Below are positions 23,713 to 34,400 of a DNA stretch of 64,000 bases, piece after piece. The notes under the pieces are model-generated. The model made no database searches. It worked only from the letters and a program-made list of their open reading frames with translations, and was not told the origin of the DNA. A program made the position numbers and the translations under genes. The DNA is taken from the NCBI GenBank assembly GCA_022661535.1, contig JAKULF010000004.1, forward strand, positions 3,534,001 through 3,598,000. Direction: 5' to 3'. The DNA comes from Eutypa lata (Eukaryota; Ascomycota; Sordariomycetes; Xylariales; Diatrypaceae). Numbering within the stretch: position 1 is the stretch's first letter; each line of letters opens with the position of its first letter.

Positions 23713-25840
23713 ATGGGTTTACGTATTACTTCGTGGAATGGTGAGATCTACCCTCCGTATGCTCCAATTCTAGAAATTTATACTAACAGAGGATGCAGTG
23801 AATGGTATCCGGTATGTTTTTGGTCATTATCAAGTTGAATTGTACAACCTATCTAACTATTAGGTAGAAACCCGTTCGGTTATCAGCCATGGAGGGAATG
23901 CAGGACCTTCGAGGTTTGTCTGCAACCACCAAATGTCAGCTACCTATTCTAACGCTCACTTTAGGCCATGTTTGATATCCTGGAGGCGGACATTGTAGTC
24001 ATGCAGGAGTTAAAGATCCAACGCAAGGATCTTCGAGATGACATGGTCTTAGTTCCGGGATGGGACGTCTATTATAGCCTGCCTAGGCATAAAAAAGGTA
24101 GGAAAAGACACCGAGACTATCAGTTCCCGCCATCATCTCTAACTCTACGCTAAGGCTACTCCGGGGTTGCTATATATACTAGAAATTCGGTTTGTGCGCC
24201 AATACGCGCAGAGGAAGGCATTACCGGCATATTGAATCCACCTAATTCCTCTACGAGCTTCCGGGATCTCCCTCCAGATCAACAAATAGGAGGGTATCCG
24301 AGGCCTGGACAGCTTTCTGGTCTAGTCGACGAACTCGATCTCGACTCTGAAGGCCGATGTGTCATTCTAGAGTTCCCAGCATTTGTCATCATCGGAACAT
24401 ATAGCCCTGCTAACAGCGATGGGACCCGAGATGATTTTAGGCTTGGCTTTCTCGATGCATTGGATGTTCGAATTCGCAATCTCGTAGCAATGGGAAAGAG
24501 AGTCGTCTTAACAGGGGATTTAAACGTCATTCGAGATACTATAGATAGTGCGAATCTCGTTGAGCGGTTAAGGAAGGAAAACATGACGGTCGATGATTTC
24601 TTCTCCGCCCCTTCCCGCCGCCTTTTCAACCACCTCGTATTCGACGGAAATATTGGGGAAGAAAGGGACGAGGGGAGGGAAAAGCCAGTTCTCTGGGATC
24701 TTGGTCGACTCTTTCACCCAACTCGGCAAGGCATGTTCACATGCTGGGATACGAAAAAGAACTGCCGCCCCGGAAACTTTGGTAGTCGAATTGACTACGT
24801 GCTATGCAGTGATAAGATGAAGGATTGGTTTGTCGACTCGAATATCCAAGAAGGTCTTATGGGTTCGGATCACTGCCCTGTTTATGCTACAACCAACGAC
24901 GTAGTAAAAATTGAGGGGAAAGAAATACACATCAAGGATATCATGAATCCAGAAGGCGTCTTCAAAGATGGTAACCGCCTCAGAGACTGGACAATCAAGG
25001 ATCTCTTGCCAACGTCTGCGAAACTTATACCGGAATTTGACCGACGGCAAAGTATTAAAGACATGTTCTTCAGGAAGCCACCAGTAGTAGCCAAGCCTTC
25101 CCCATCACTAATTTGTAAGCCATCGCCTAGTGAGGATGAGCAGCAGTCGGACGTAACTTCGAGCTCGGCCAAAGAACCCAGCGAGCCGCCACCCCAGTCA
25201 ACGCCGACGTCTTCTGCCCCTTCTTTGAAGAAGCAGTCCAGCACAGGCTTAAAACGGACACCATCTACGGCAGCCTCTGCTAGTCGACCGCAGAAGAAAG
25301 CCAAAGGCACTTTGACCAAAGAACCTTCTACCAAGGGTCAAAGTAGTCTGATGGGGTTCTTCAAACCTAAACCCACCGGTAGCCCGGGGAAAAGCTCGGA
25401 TGCGGAGAACAAAAGCATTGGAATGGATGGCACGTCAGAACCCGATGTAGAAACCGAACAAATAGAGGCCATGTCGAGCCAGCAGACTGCCGAGGATTCG
25501 AAGGATATGACGATACCCAATGCCGAAGAGAAATTTATTGACCCTATCCAATCGAAGGAGTCCTGGCAAAAGCTGATGAGCAAGCGCGTCCCACCAAAAT
25601 GCGAGCATGGAGAAGAGTGCACTAGCTTCGTCACAAAGAAAGCTGGTGCTAATAAGGGTAAGGCCTTCTTCAGTAATCATCGCTTCCTAGGCTAGCCTCT
25701 TGATCTTTCCACTTACCATCTTTTCTATAGGCCGATCATTTTACACCTGCGCTCGTCCTTTGGGCCCCTCGGGCGACAAAGAGCGCGGGACCGAGTGGCG
25801 GTGCCCGACATTCATGTGGAGCAGCGATTGGAATGGATGA
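23713..25840 (+). CDS. APN2: AP endonuclease 2 (DNA-(apurinic/apyrimidinic site) lyase)
   Basis: Six exons give 610 aa: 23713-23740, 23799-23811, 23868-23913, 23965-24097, 24155-25657 and 25731-25840. Family knowledge: Apn2 is a class II AP endonuclease of the exonuclease III/EEP fold in nuclear base-excision repair. Seen: SWNVNGIR (spelled across three exons), catalytic MQELKI, YSPAN, TGDLNVIRD, SRIDYVL and GSDHCPVY in the expected order. A PCNA-binding PIP box, QSSLMGFF, lies at 469-476, with a second QSIKDMFF-like site upstream. The C-terminus is a GRF zinc finger beginning CEHGEEC (C556), completed across the last intron by RSFYTCARP and WRCPTFMW. Exon 2 is only 13 nt. Next to COX13 as in many Pezizomycotina. 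Confidence 0.95.
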
Positions 25841-27044
25841 GATAGTGGGCACGTGGAAACTTCATTTTAACCTGCACAACGACCTGGTTCATGGCATATA
25901 CGATACGCATACTTTGCCAGATCTAGAGTAGAAGTCGAGGCTTGGAGTGAAGCTGTTATATTCTTCTGGCAATGGATTGACTCCTTCAGTAACCCATGTA
26001 GCGGGAGCAGCGGATAGGGTTTATGAGCTGTTACATGACGGTTCATGGCAATATCGGGCGAATGAGCTCGCTCGACGGTCTCATAGTCCTAGCTAGCTAT
26101 TGAATATTAGAGGGAGCTAACCACGAGGTAGCTGGTCGCGTGGCTTTAAGAAAGCTTCGGCGATCACTGCCTTGAAGGTACAGTTAATGAGCGGTATTAG
26201 AGAGAGAATTAGTTCATTTAGATCGATGGTTCATCGGCTTGTTAAAGCTCTGCCATGAAGTCCATCTGGTGATTGAATCTGTCTCATTTATGAAATGTGT
26301 TATCAGAGAAAGCAAGCCCTGGATTTGAAGGTCGTTTCCTTCCTATCCCCTTCAGTCCTTGTAACTTACGTACGTGAGCCTCTATGTTATTAAGGATGCA
26401 ATGGCAGCAGCATCTAAGAATCATGCCAGTCCTAAACATAGTGTATTAATCCTACTTTCAATTTCTTTTGCCAGGATAGTTAGCAGGTATATACCCTAGA
26501 CTACATTTGATACAATGATGGACAGTGTTTGGGCAAGGTGACGTAGGAAAGACGACAGTGAAGTAGACTCGAAACTGACACCTAGGTAGATATAGAACAG
26601 CTATTGGATCAAGTCAAGTTAGTGGGTGATTTCTCGCAAGAAAGCGGACAATCCTATCTACCAAGGAAAGGTGATGTAGATCACATTGGGCAATAGTACA
26701 AACATGTCATAAGACCGAGTTTATACTCATCATGTAGACTGAAACATCCTTGATTAGAGGTAGGTAGGTAGGTATCGCATATCATCATTCTATCATGACG
26801 GGAAAAAGAATTACCAAAAGGCACACTGAAGTCAAGCGGTTTTCTTTCGGCATTGGTATATTTTGTGATCCTTAAGAGGCACCATGGCCCTATGTTCATG
26901 CCCTGCAACCGCTCAGGAGATTCGGTCTCCTGGCCATGCGCGAGAAAAACTCCCTAATGCAATGAGAAAAGCAACCGGCAGACCCGAAACACCACCACGC
27001 ACGCGCGCACAACCACCCGACCCTTTGATTTTTCCTTTCTTCTT
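25841..27044. other. APN2-RPL21 intergenic region, expected MAT position, no MAT gene seen
   Basis: 1.2 kb between the convergent ends of APN2 and RPL21. In related fungi this side of APN2 usually leads into the mating-type genes. I looked on both strands for an alpha-box or HMG-box motif and for any long open frame and found none. A TAGGTAGGTAGGTAGG run is at about 26,758. Nothing else is supported. Confidence 0.6.
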
Positions 27045-27835
27045 CTAGATGGTCGTCTCGTACGCGATGGGGACCACCGTCTCGGGGTAGTTGTCCTTCA
27101 TGGAGATGGTTTGGGCCTCCCGGGGCTGGGTGGCGTGTCTCTTGACCTGGACGGTGGTGCCGTCGGACTTGGCCTGCTTCTTCAGCTCGGCGTTCTTCTT
27201 GACCCGCTTGATGAAGTCCTCGCGCGAGCGGGACAGGTTGACGTGCTCGACTCGGAGGTTGATGCGCTTCTCGATGTAGCGGTGCTTCACCTTCTTGTAG
27301 ATGATGACGCCGACGGCGCTCTTGGTGACGTTGTAGACGACACCGGTCTTGCCGTGGTAGACCTTGTGTGGCATACTGTATTAAAAACCCATCAGTCAGC
27401 ACCCAATTTCCCGTATTTTTCGTGTCTTCTCCCATCCCCGATCCAGTAAGTTCGTTCCCATCGCGATCTCTCCTCGGTAGTCATTCGCCTGTTCTCGCTC
27501 GGATCGGGTTTGGGGAATTGAATTAATTGATTGATTGATTGATTGATTTCCTTACCCCTTCTGGACAGCACCATTTGCCTTGATATCAACGATATCGCCA
27601 ACCCTGTCAAACTTGTCAGTCTTTATTCGTTCGAATCGGGAATTGGAATAGTAGGCGGTACATACTTGAATTGCTGAAGGTAGGTAGACAGGTGGATCAT
27701 ACCCTTCTGGCGGAAGTTCCTGGAGAAGGCATACTACACACGATGGTTAGTTCTCGCTCGATTATCGCTCCAGATAGTCGTAAAGACGGGGCAACATACT
27801 CGAGTGCCAGCACGGAGACCTGCAGCGTGACCCAT
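27045..27835 (-). CDS. RPL21: 60S ribosomal protein L21 (eL21)
   Basis: Four exons give 160 aa: 27835-27800, 27733-27666, 27603-27556 and 27375-27045. Family knowledge: eL21 is a component of the cytosolic large ribosomal subunit. Seen: [12 protein letters not shown], then [35 protein letters not shown] and [20 protein letters not shown], which follow the family end to end. Typical of fungal ribosomal genes, the introns crowd the 5' half. Intron 3 contains a (GATT)n run at about 27,528-27,549. Divergent from S9. L21 and S9 together are members of the set usually found near the SLA2 side of MAT in several Sordariomycetes. Confidence 0.95.
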
Positions 27836-28367
27836 CTTGACTGTTTTTGTGGTGTTGTGCTGGGAAAATAGCCGAAGATGGTGATCGTTGAGGTGGTTGT
27901 TGAATGAGGTTCAATTTCTTTAGCACTAACTAAATTTCGTTATGGCCCGGCATGCCCACTTGGAGAAATTCGCTTCTGGAAATTTGAAGTGTGTGCAATA
28001 GTCTTGGCTTAACTTGGTCCAAGCTTTAGATAATCAGAAATTGTAGCGCATTGTAGCTCCTGCCTCTCCAATCAATCTCTGTTATCTCCCACATAAGCGA
28101 GTGAAACTAGCCTAATTTAGATTAGTTACCCTCTTGCCCTATCTCATCCACAATTTTCTTTTCTGGTCAATCCAACCTTAACCTGATCAAACAGACTTTG
28201 TGTGTGTGCGTCTGGGTGGATTCTACGCTATTGGAACTTTTCTACGATTGACAAGACTTTTAACACTCTCATTTCTCCTCCCTCTCTTCCCTACTAACCC
28301 ACCACCTCCCATCGTCCAGCAGCAAAAATAAGACAACAACAACTCTGCCATCCCAGTTGTCCCAATC
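27836..28367. promoter_or_regulatory. Shared divergent promoter of RPL21 and RPS9
   Basis: 532 bases separate the two ribosomal start codons. The part nearest RPS9 (about 28,250-28,340) is pyrimidine-rich on the plus strand, as usual upstream of fungal ribosomal genes. Co-regulation of the pair is inferred from the arrangement. Confidence 0.6.
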
Positions 28368-29134
28368 ATGGCGCCGTTGTCTTACTCCAAGACCGCAAAG
28401 GTCCCACGTCGTCCCTTCGAGGCCGCCCGACTGTCAGTATCACCGGCCACTGAGCAGGAGCTTGACTCCGCTTAAGTCGAATGTGAACTTCGAAAACTGA
28501 CATATCCTGCCCTATTTTTAGTGATTCCGAGTTGAAGCTTGTCGGAGAGTACGGTCTGCGCAACAAGCGTGAGGTCTGGCGTGTCCAGCTCACCCTTTCC
28601 AAGATTCGTCGTGCCGCTCGGTATGTTACATTCCATTTATTCAATTATTTCAGTTTGCTTGCTTGATGTTATACATATATATAAGATACGAATGAGCAGA
28701 TACTGACGTTTAATCTCCACAGTGAGCTTCTTACCCTCGACGAGAAGGACCCCAAGCGTCTCTTCGAAGGCAATGCCCTCATTCGCCGTCTGGTCCGTGT
28801 CGGTGTGCTCGACGAGTCCCGCATGAAGCTCGATTACGTCCTGGCCCTGAAGGTCGAGGATTTCTTGGAGCGCCGCCTGCAGACCTGTGTCTACAAGCTC
28901 GGCCTTGCCAAGTCCATCCACCACGCCCGTGTCCTGATCCGCCAGCGCCACATCCGCGTCGGCAAGCAGATCGTCAACGTTCCCTCGTTCATCGTCCGTC
29001 TCGACTCCCAGAAGCACATCGACTTCGCTCTCACCTCGCCGTTTGGTGGTGGCCGCCCCGGCCGTGTCCGAAGAAAGAAGGCCAAGGCTGCCGAGAAGGG
29101 TGGCGATGACGAGGAGGAAGAGGAAGAGGAGTAG
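28368..29134 (+). CDS. RPS9: 40S ribosomal protein S9 (uS4)
   Basis: Three exons (28368-28432, 28522-28620, 28723-29134) give 191 aa. Family knowledge: uS4 binds 18S rRNA early in small-subunit assembly and carries an S4 RNA-binding domain. Seen: [40 protein letters not shown], the S4 domain around [20 protein letters not shown], and the [14 protein letters not shown] tail followed by a run of acidic residues at the extreme end. The first donor is GTCAGT, weaker than the GTATGT of intron 2. The reading frame and family alignment leave little doubt. Confidence 0.96.
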
Positions 29135-29409
29135 ATCCTCCCTCACGTCGGGAAACGAAGGAAGGGGGGAAAAAACAAGGGGTCTTGTGATCCGACTGTC
29201 TAGGAATTGATTTCATTGGGCAAATGGAGCCACATGAATGCTCTAGGCGTTGAGGCCAAAGGAAATCGGAATGCATGAGAAATATCCATCACGTTGACAT
29301 GCCAAAAAAAAGCTGTACTACTATGCTATTGAGATGAATTTTGCGATGTTCATAAAGTTCATGTCTTGTGGTTGTGATATTATCTATATCTTAGCTCCCT
29401 ATTAAAATG

Positions 29410-30900
29410 CTACCGAACAAGCTCATCCTTGCCTAAGAATTTTGCCATAGGGTCGTCTGCTACTGCTCTCTTCTTCCTGTACTCTTCCATATCTGCCTCT
29501 GTAACCCCACCCATCATCTCCTCCGCCGAGCGTTTCTTAGCTGCTGTCGTTGCTGTTGTTGCCGGTTTGAGGGGTTCCGCTTCCTCAATTGTATTTCGGT
29601 CAGCCTCTTCTTCTTCTTCCTCGGAAGTTTTCTCAAGACCAACACCCGTTCTCTGCCTCTCGGCTTGCTCCCAAGCCCGCTTGCCTTCCTCTCCCGTGCA
29701 ATAACTCTTCTTAATAAACGAGTGACAGCAAGAATAGCCCCACTTGAAATTGGACCACCAGCTGCCCCAGACCGACGTGTGATTGTTGATGTAGACGTCC
29801 TCGGCATACTTGGACTTGGCGACGACCCTGGGCGCCCCCTTGATCAGCCCAGCTTCGTCGTACTCATTGTAGGTCTCCGACTCCGTGATCAGCATATCCT
29901 TCAGAGCATCAGGCATCGCATTCTGTAGAGCAGCACCCCCGCCGTATTTCTCCTCCAACGCCTTCCGCACCGCCTCCTTCTCCCTCTCGGCCTCCTCCCT
30001 CTCCTTCTTGCGGAAATACTCGCCCGCCGTCGGGTTCGCCTGCAAGTGCTGGCTCGTGTCGCCCTCGCGCTCCTGCTTCTCCCACGCGTAGCGCTGCGCG
30101 CGCTCGAACGCCTCCGCATCCCCAGACGCCCGCAGAAATCCTTCCTCCGCGAACAGCTGCGCCGCTTTATCTGCGTCCGCCGCCACCGCGCCGGCGTCGA
30201 CCATTGTCCGCGTCTTCGGGTCGTAGCGCGCCGATTCCAGGTCCAGGTTCAAGAGATACTTGGCCGTGTCCTCGCGCAGTCGCAGTTGCCGCGTCGCCGT
30301 GCTCTGGTGCCGTCCCATGTCGGACTCCTCGGCGTACTTCTCGCCCGTGTTATTGTCGTCGGCATCGTCGTCTTCGCCTTCGCCGTCCTGCTTGCCAGTA
30401 CCCGTCACTTGGGCCCGCAGCTCCTCCACCTGGTTGTAGCGGTCCACGACGCGGCGGTACTCCTTCGGGTCGTAGCCGTTCCACCGGTCGCGCTTGGCGT
30501 CCCACCCGAGCTGGACGTCCTGCACGACCTCGTCGGCCTGGATGTCCCTCCCGGTCCAGCGGGCGCCCTTGGCCCGCGGCCGGCTCAGGCACTCCTTCGT
30601 CTTGTGCGTCATGGCGCCGCAGTTCTCGCACGCCCCCTTGCGGAACTTGGTCGCGGCCGGCCCGAGCTTCTTGCCCCGGTCGTACCACTTGTTCTTGCCC
30701 TTGCCCTCGTCCTCGTCCCGGCTCTTGTGCAGCCGCTGATGCTCGAGGTAGTCCGTCTGCTCGTCCCCCGTGCCTTCCCCCGCGTAGAATGGCCGCTTGC
30801 TAATAAACGACGGGATGTAGATGTTCTCCTCTTTGGCCGTGGCCGAAGCCCCCTTCGAGGCGTCGTTGCGCCGCGAGGGCGGCGGTGGTGGTGGCGGCAT
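29410..30900 (-). CDS. SLU7: Pre-mRNA splicing factor SLU7
   Basis: One uninterrupted exon, 496 aa. Family knowledge: Slu7 acts in the second catalytic step of splicing, helping 3' splice-site choice in the spliceosome. Seen: a Pro-rich start ([11 protein letters not shown]), the conserved [12 protein letters not shown], a CCHC zinc knuckle [14 protein letters not shown] (C91, C94, H99, C104), [16 protein letters not shown], and the conserved C-terminal half with HTSVWGSWW and [15 protein letters not shown]. Beyond this is a Glu-rich tail. Directly 5' of the ATG is a short AATC repeat. It is divergent from REV3. Confidence 0.96.
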   Translation of the reverse strand: MPPPPPPPSRRNDASKGASATAKEENIYIPSFISKRPFYAGEGTGDEQTDYLEHQRLHKSRDEDEGKGKNKWYDRGKKLGPAATKFRKGACENCGAMTHKTKECLSRPRAKGARWTGRDIQADEVVQDVQLGWDAKRDRWNGYDPKEYRRVVDRYNQVEELRAQVTGTGKQDGEGEDDDADDNNTGEKYAEESDMGRHQSTATRQLRLREDTAKYLLNLDLESARYDPKTRTMVDAGAVAADADKAAQLFAEEGFLRASGDAEAFERAQRYAWEKQEREGDTSQHLQANPTAGEYFRKKEREEAEREKEAVRKALEEKYGGGAALQNAMPDALKDMLITESETYNEYDEAGLIKGAPRVVAKSKYAEDVYINNHTSVWGSWWSNFKWGYSCCHSFIKKSYCTGEEGKRAWEQAERQRTGVGLEKTSEEEEEEADRNTIEEAEPLKPATTATTAAKKRSAEEMMGGVTEADMEEYRKKRAVADDPMAKFLGKDELVR

Positions 30901-31446
30901 GATTGATTGATTGATTGATAATGGATAATCGTGTTTTTTTTACTTAGTCGCGCGGGGTGGAATGTGTTTGTTTACTGGCTGCAACTAACACTAAAGGCGA
31001 CCGTTGGAAACCGAGGGGAGAGACGTGGAATAAATAGTAGAATCTTCAGCAGTCGGAGATAGAAGTCTATCAGAAAGTCTACCAAATAAAGTTGAGGTTA
31101 GGACTCTTGTGGCTGATGTCGAAAGGTGAAGTTAAAACAAGTGGCTGGAGCGATGAGTTGATGGCTGAGTTAACTAGTGAATTCCACCGTACGTATTAGA
31201 CTAGTCTTGGCTTTGTTGTCGCCTTAGCATCACGTGACAGCGTGACAGCCACCTAACAAGCATAGCCAAATATCATAGAGTCGCGTCTAAGACTTGAACA
31301 TACGCGTTTAGCTCAGAGTATCAGGGCGAGTTTGCAAGATCAGCTTTAATTTTACCTGACCCTTCTTGCCGATAACTTCCACTGCATAATACCAGCATTT
31401 CCCTGCCCTCGTTCCCAAGCAATGCCAGCACTATGAATAGACCAGC
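30901..31446. promoter_or_regulatory. Shared divergent promoter of SLU7 and REV3
   Basis: 546 bases separate the two start codons. A five-unit GATT repeat touches the SLU7 start (30901-30920). No other gene fits between the two starts. Confidence 0.55.
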
Positions 31447-34400
31447 ATGGACGTCTTTCGAGTGCGGCTGAACTGCATAGACCACTACCAGGCCACCCCG
31501 ACCAAATATGACCCCCAACTTAGCAATGATGCATCGGTTTTCGATTTGCGTAAAGAGCCCAAGATTCCTGTCGTGAGAATCTTCGGGTCGACGGAAACAG
31601 GCCAGAAGGTATGCGCCCATATTCATGGCGCGTTTCCTTACTTGTACATCGAGTATGATGGGAGCTTACGTCCGGACGATGGTAAGGCAATTATCACCAT
31701 GTAGTACTTGTTGTTATTCTAACCTGTCCAATAGTTAACACATATATATATCGTCTACATCTCTCTATTGACCATGCCTTGGCGGTAAGCTACAGGCGTA
31801 ACGTCTATGATGGAAATCACAAATATGTTGCTAGGATCACCCTGGCCAAAGGAATTCCGTTCTACGGGTTCCATGTTGGCTATAAGTTCTACCTCAAGAT
31901 ATACATGCTGAACCCCATGTTCATGACCCGACTTGCCGAGCTTCTCCAACAGGGCGTTATCCTAAAGAGGAAGTTCCAGCCTCACGAAGCACATCTTCAG
32001 TATCTTCTGCAATTTATGGCTGACTATAATCTTTACGGTTGTAATTATGTCGAGGTTCGAAGGGTCTCCTTCAGAGCGCCAGTTCCTAAACGTGAAGACA
32101 ATAAAGAGTCGATCCATATATGGCACAGCCAGTCCGTACCAACGAGCTGCATTACAGACGATGCGGATCTTCCCCGCGTTAGCCACTGCTCTATTGAGGT
32201 TGACCTATGTGTTCAAGACATCCTTAACCGGCTTGAAATCAAGGAGAGACCACTCCATCACGACTTTGTGGAGAGAAAGCATCCCCTACCTTCCGATATA
32301 AAACTCGTACACAGCATGGCTGGTCTTTGGAGAGACGAAACAAAACGCCGGAAAAGGCGAATGATGATATCCAATCCCGGAAGCAGCCCTTTTCCCTCCG
32401 AAGCTCTTGTTTCCATGTCTGCCGATCCTCGCGACTCACAACCCCCTGGTTGGATCCACGAGGAAGAATATAGAGAGCAGGTTCACCAGTTGATAAGGCA
32501 AGAGAAAGAGCAAAGCCCCCTAGTGAATGCCACATTTGAGACATTCATCCAACCTATTCCATTTGAAAGCACTATCCAAACCTTGTTGCAGTCCGTTGGA
32601 GATCTATATCCAGAAAATATAGCTTCAACACTCCATGTACCGAGCAGAGTCTTTGAAGAAGACGAGAACCCAGCTAGCAGTATTCTAGTAGACGAAGACC
32701 GCATCCTCGATATCAAAGGGGATGATGATGGTGTTTTTCCAGATGATTCCGACGAGGATAATCTCCGCGCCGCACAGGTTATGAAGAAACGGACTGCCTC
32801 TGAAGGCAAAATTCCAGACAGGTCTTCCTCAGAAGAGGACGAAGTCCGCAAGGAGTCCGTGTCCGACCCTACCATCAGGCCTATTTCCAACAAGCGAGAT
32901 ACTACTAGCCATAACATGAACGGGCCGGACTCTTCCATAGCTCTACCTAGAGGCATAGTCACTAGTTGTTTGCTTACGGGAAAACGGCCGATGGTGTCAT
33001 TATCAAGGGGTTTGCTCCTTACTGCTGAAACTAAAGGGCTAGTCAGTAGAACTCGGGACCTGCCGAAGGATCATCAAAATGAGGTGATACTAAAACGTTC
33101 ATTGTCGCCAGCTCCTAAGGAGCAGGAACCCAAGCGACGTCGTGTTGAATTTGCTCTTGATGTTGATAGCCACATCATTAATAATTCTAATCCTACAAAT
33201 CCCGATCCATTAGAGACGTTTACTAGCACTAAGACCCCGTTACCCCCTTCGCAAGACTCGACCTCCCTTTCTAAAGATGAACCTAACAAAAGGCTTAAAA
33301 ACCAGACCTTGAAATTTCCAGTTGTCAAAGACCCCAGTAATCCAGAAACTAAACTACGTCTAAGTCAGCAGTCGAACTCTCAGAAGAGTCAAGATAGCCT
33401 GGTCAAGAAGCATGTCTCATTCGAACCCGTCACTCCTACTCCTAAAACGACAAGTCATGCCAGCTCAGAGTCAACGAAAAGAGATTCAATTAGCTCATCT
33501 ACAAGCACCGTGAAGGGGTCATCCTCGCAAAAGACAATCGATATTGATTGTGAACCTCGACCTCAAGCGCATTTTTTCCTTTTTGGTGAACCACCCCCGT
33601 CGACAGAAGAAGTACTTGCGACCATGCAGTCTCTAGATCGCCCTGATGTGCTCTACCAAGATGCATTCTACAGTAACGATAAAGATGTACCTATTCGCCT
33701 ACGAGAATATGCTGGGCAAGAATTTCGACTTGAAGGAAATACCATCCCGTATCTCCCACACTTTGACCTCACAGGGTCGTCCGAGGCGACCTTTGGCATC
33801 AAGTCGAATGTGCCGCTAAACAGCCTCAAAGATGACCAGCTATATAAGAGTAGTCGGCGGGAGTGCAGTCTGAAAAGCTGGGAGATAGCGAGTCCTCCCC
33901 CGACCTTCAATGAAGTCCAAACCTGGTGGACTGAAACTCGGGAAGCTATAGAACGTACGCCAAAGGCTACTATAAGAATTAGTGACCCAGAGCTAAAGCC
34001 ATACATGTCTCAAATTGATGGCCCAACCCCAAAGAACAAACATGGATTCAAGTACTCGCAGAAGAAGAAGTCAACCAGTGTGCAGCACGAAGCCCAATAC
34101 ATGAGTACTATGAGTCTAGAAGTACATGTGAATACCAGGGGAAAACTTGTTCCGAATCCTGAAGAAGATGAGGTTCAATGTATTTTCTGGTGCTCTAAGT
34201 CAGATGAAAACTTTGCTACCAGCGACCAAGCTTCGTTAGCAGTCGAATCTGGAATCATTGTACTTTCGGAAGATGGATTGCTCGCTCAAAGGATACAGAA
34301 GCAGACGGCCATCGAGGTTATCGAGGAGACGTCTGAACTCGACTTGATGACACGAATGGTTGAGATTGTCCGGACGCACGACCCGGATATCCTTACAGGA

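Noticed and set aside
25841..27044. Possible remnant of a mating-type gene between APN2 and RPL21
   Set aside because: No alpha-box or HMG-box motif and no long frame could be read on either strand; only the position suggests it.
30046..30906. 286-codon plus-strand frame opposite SLU7
   Set aside because: A shadow frame of the GC-rich SLU7 coding strand with Leu/Arg/Val-rich content.
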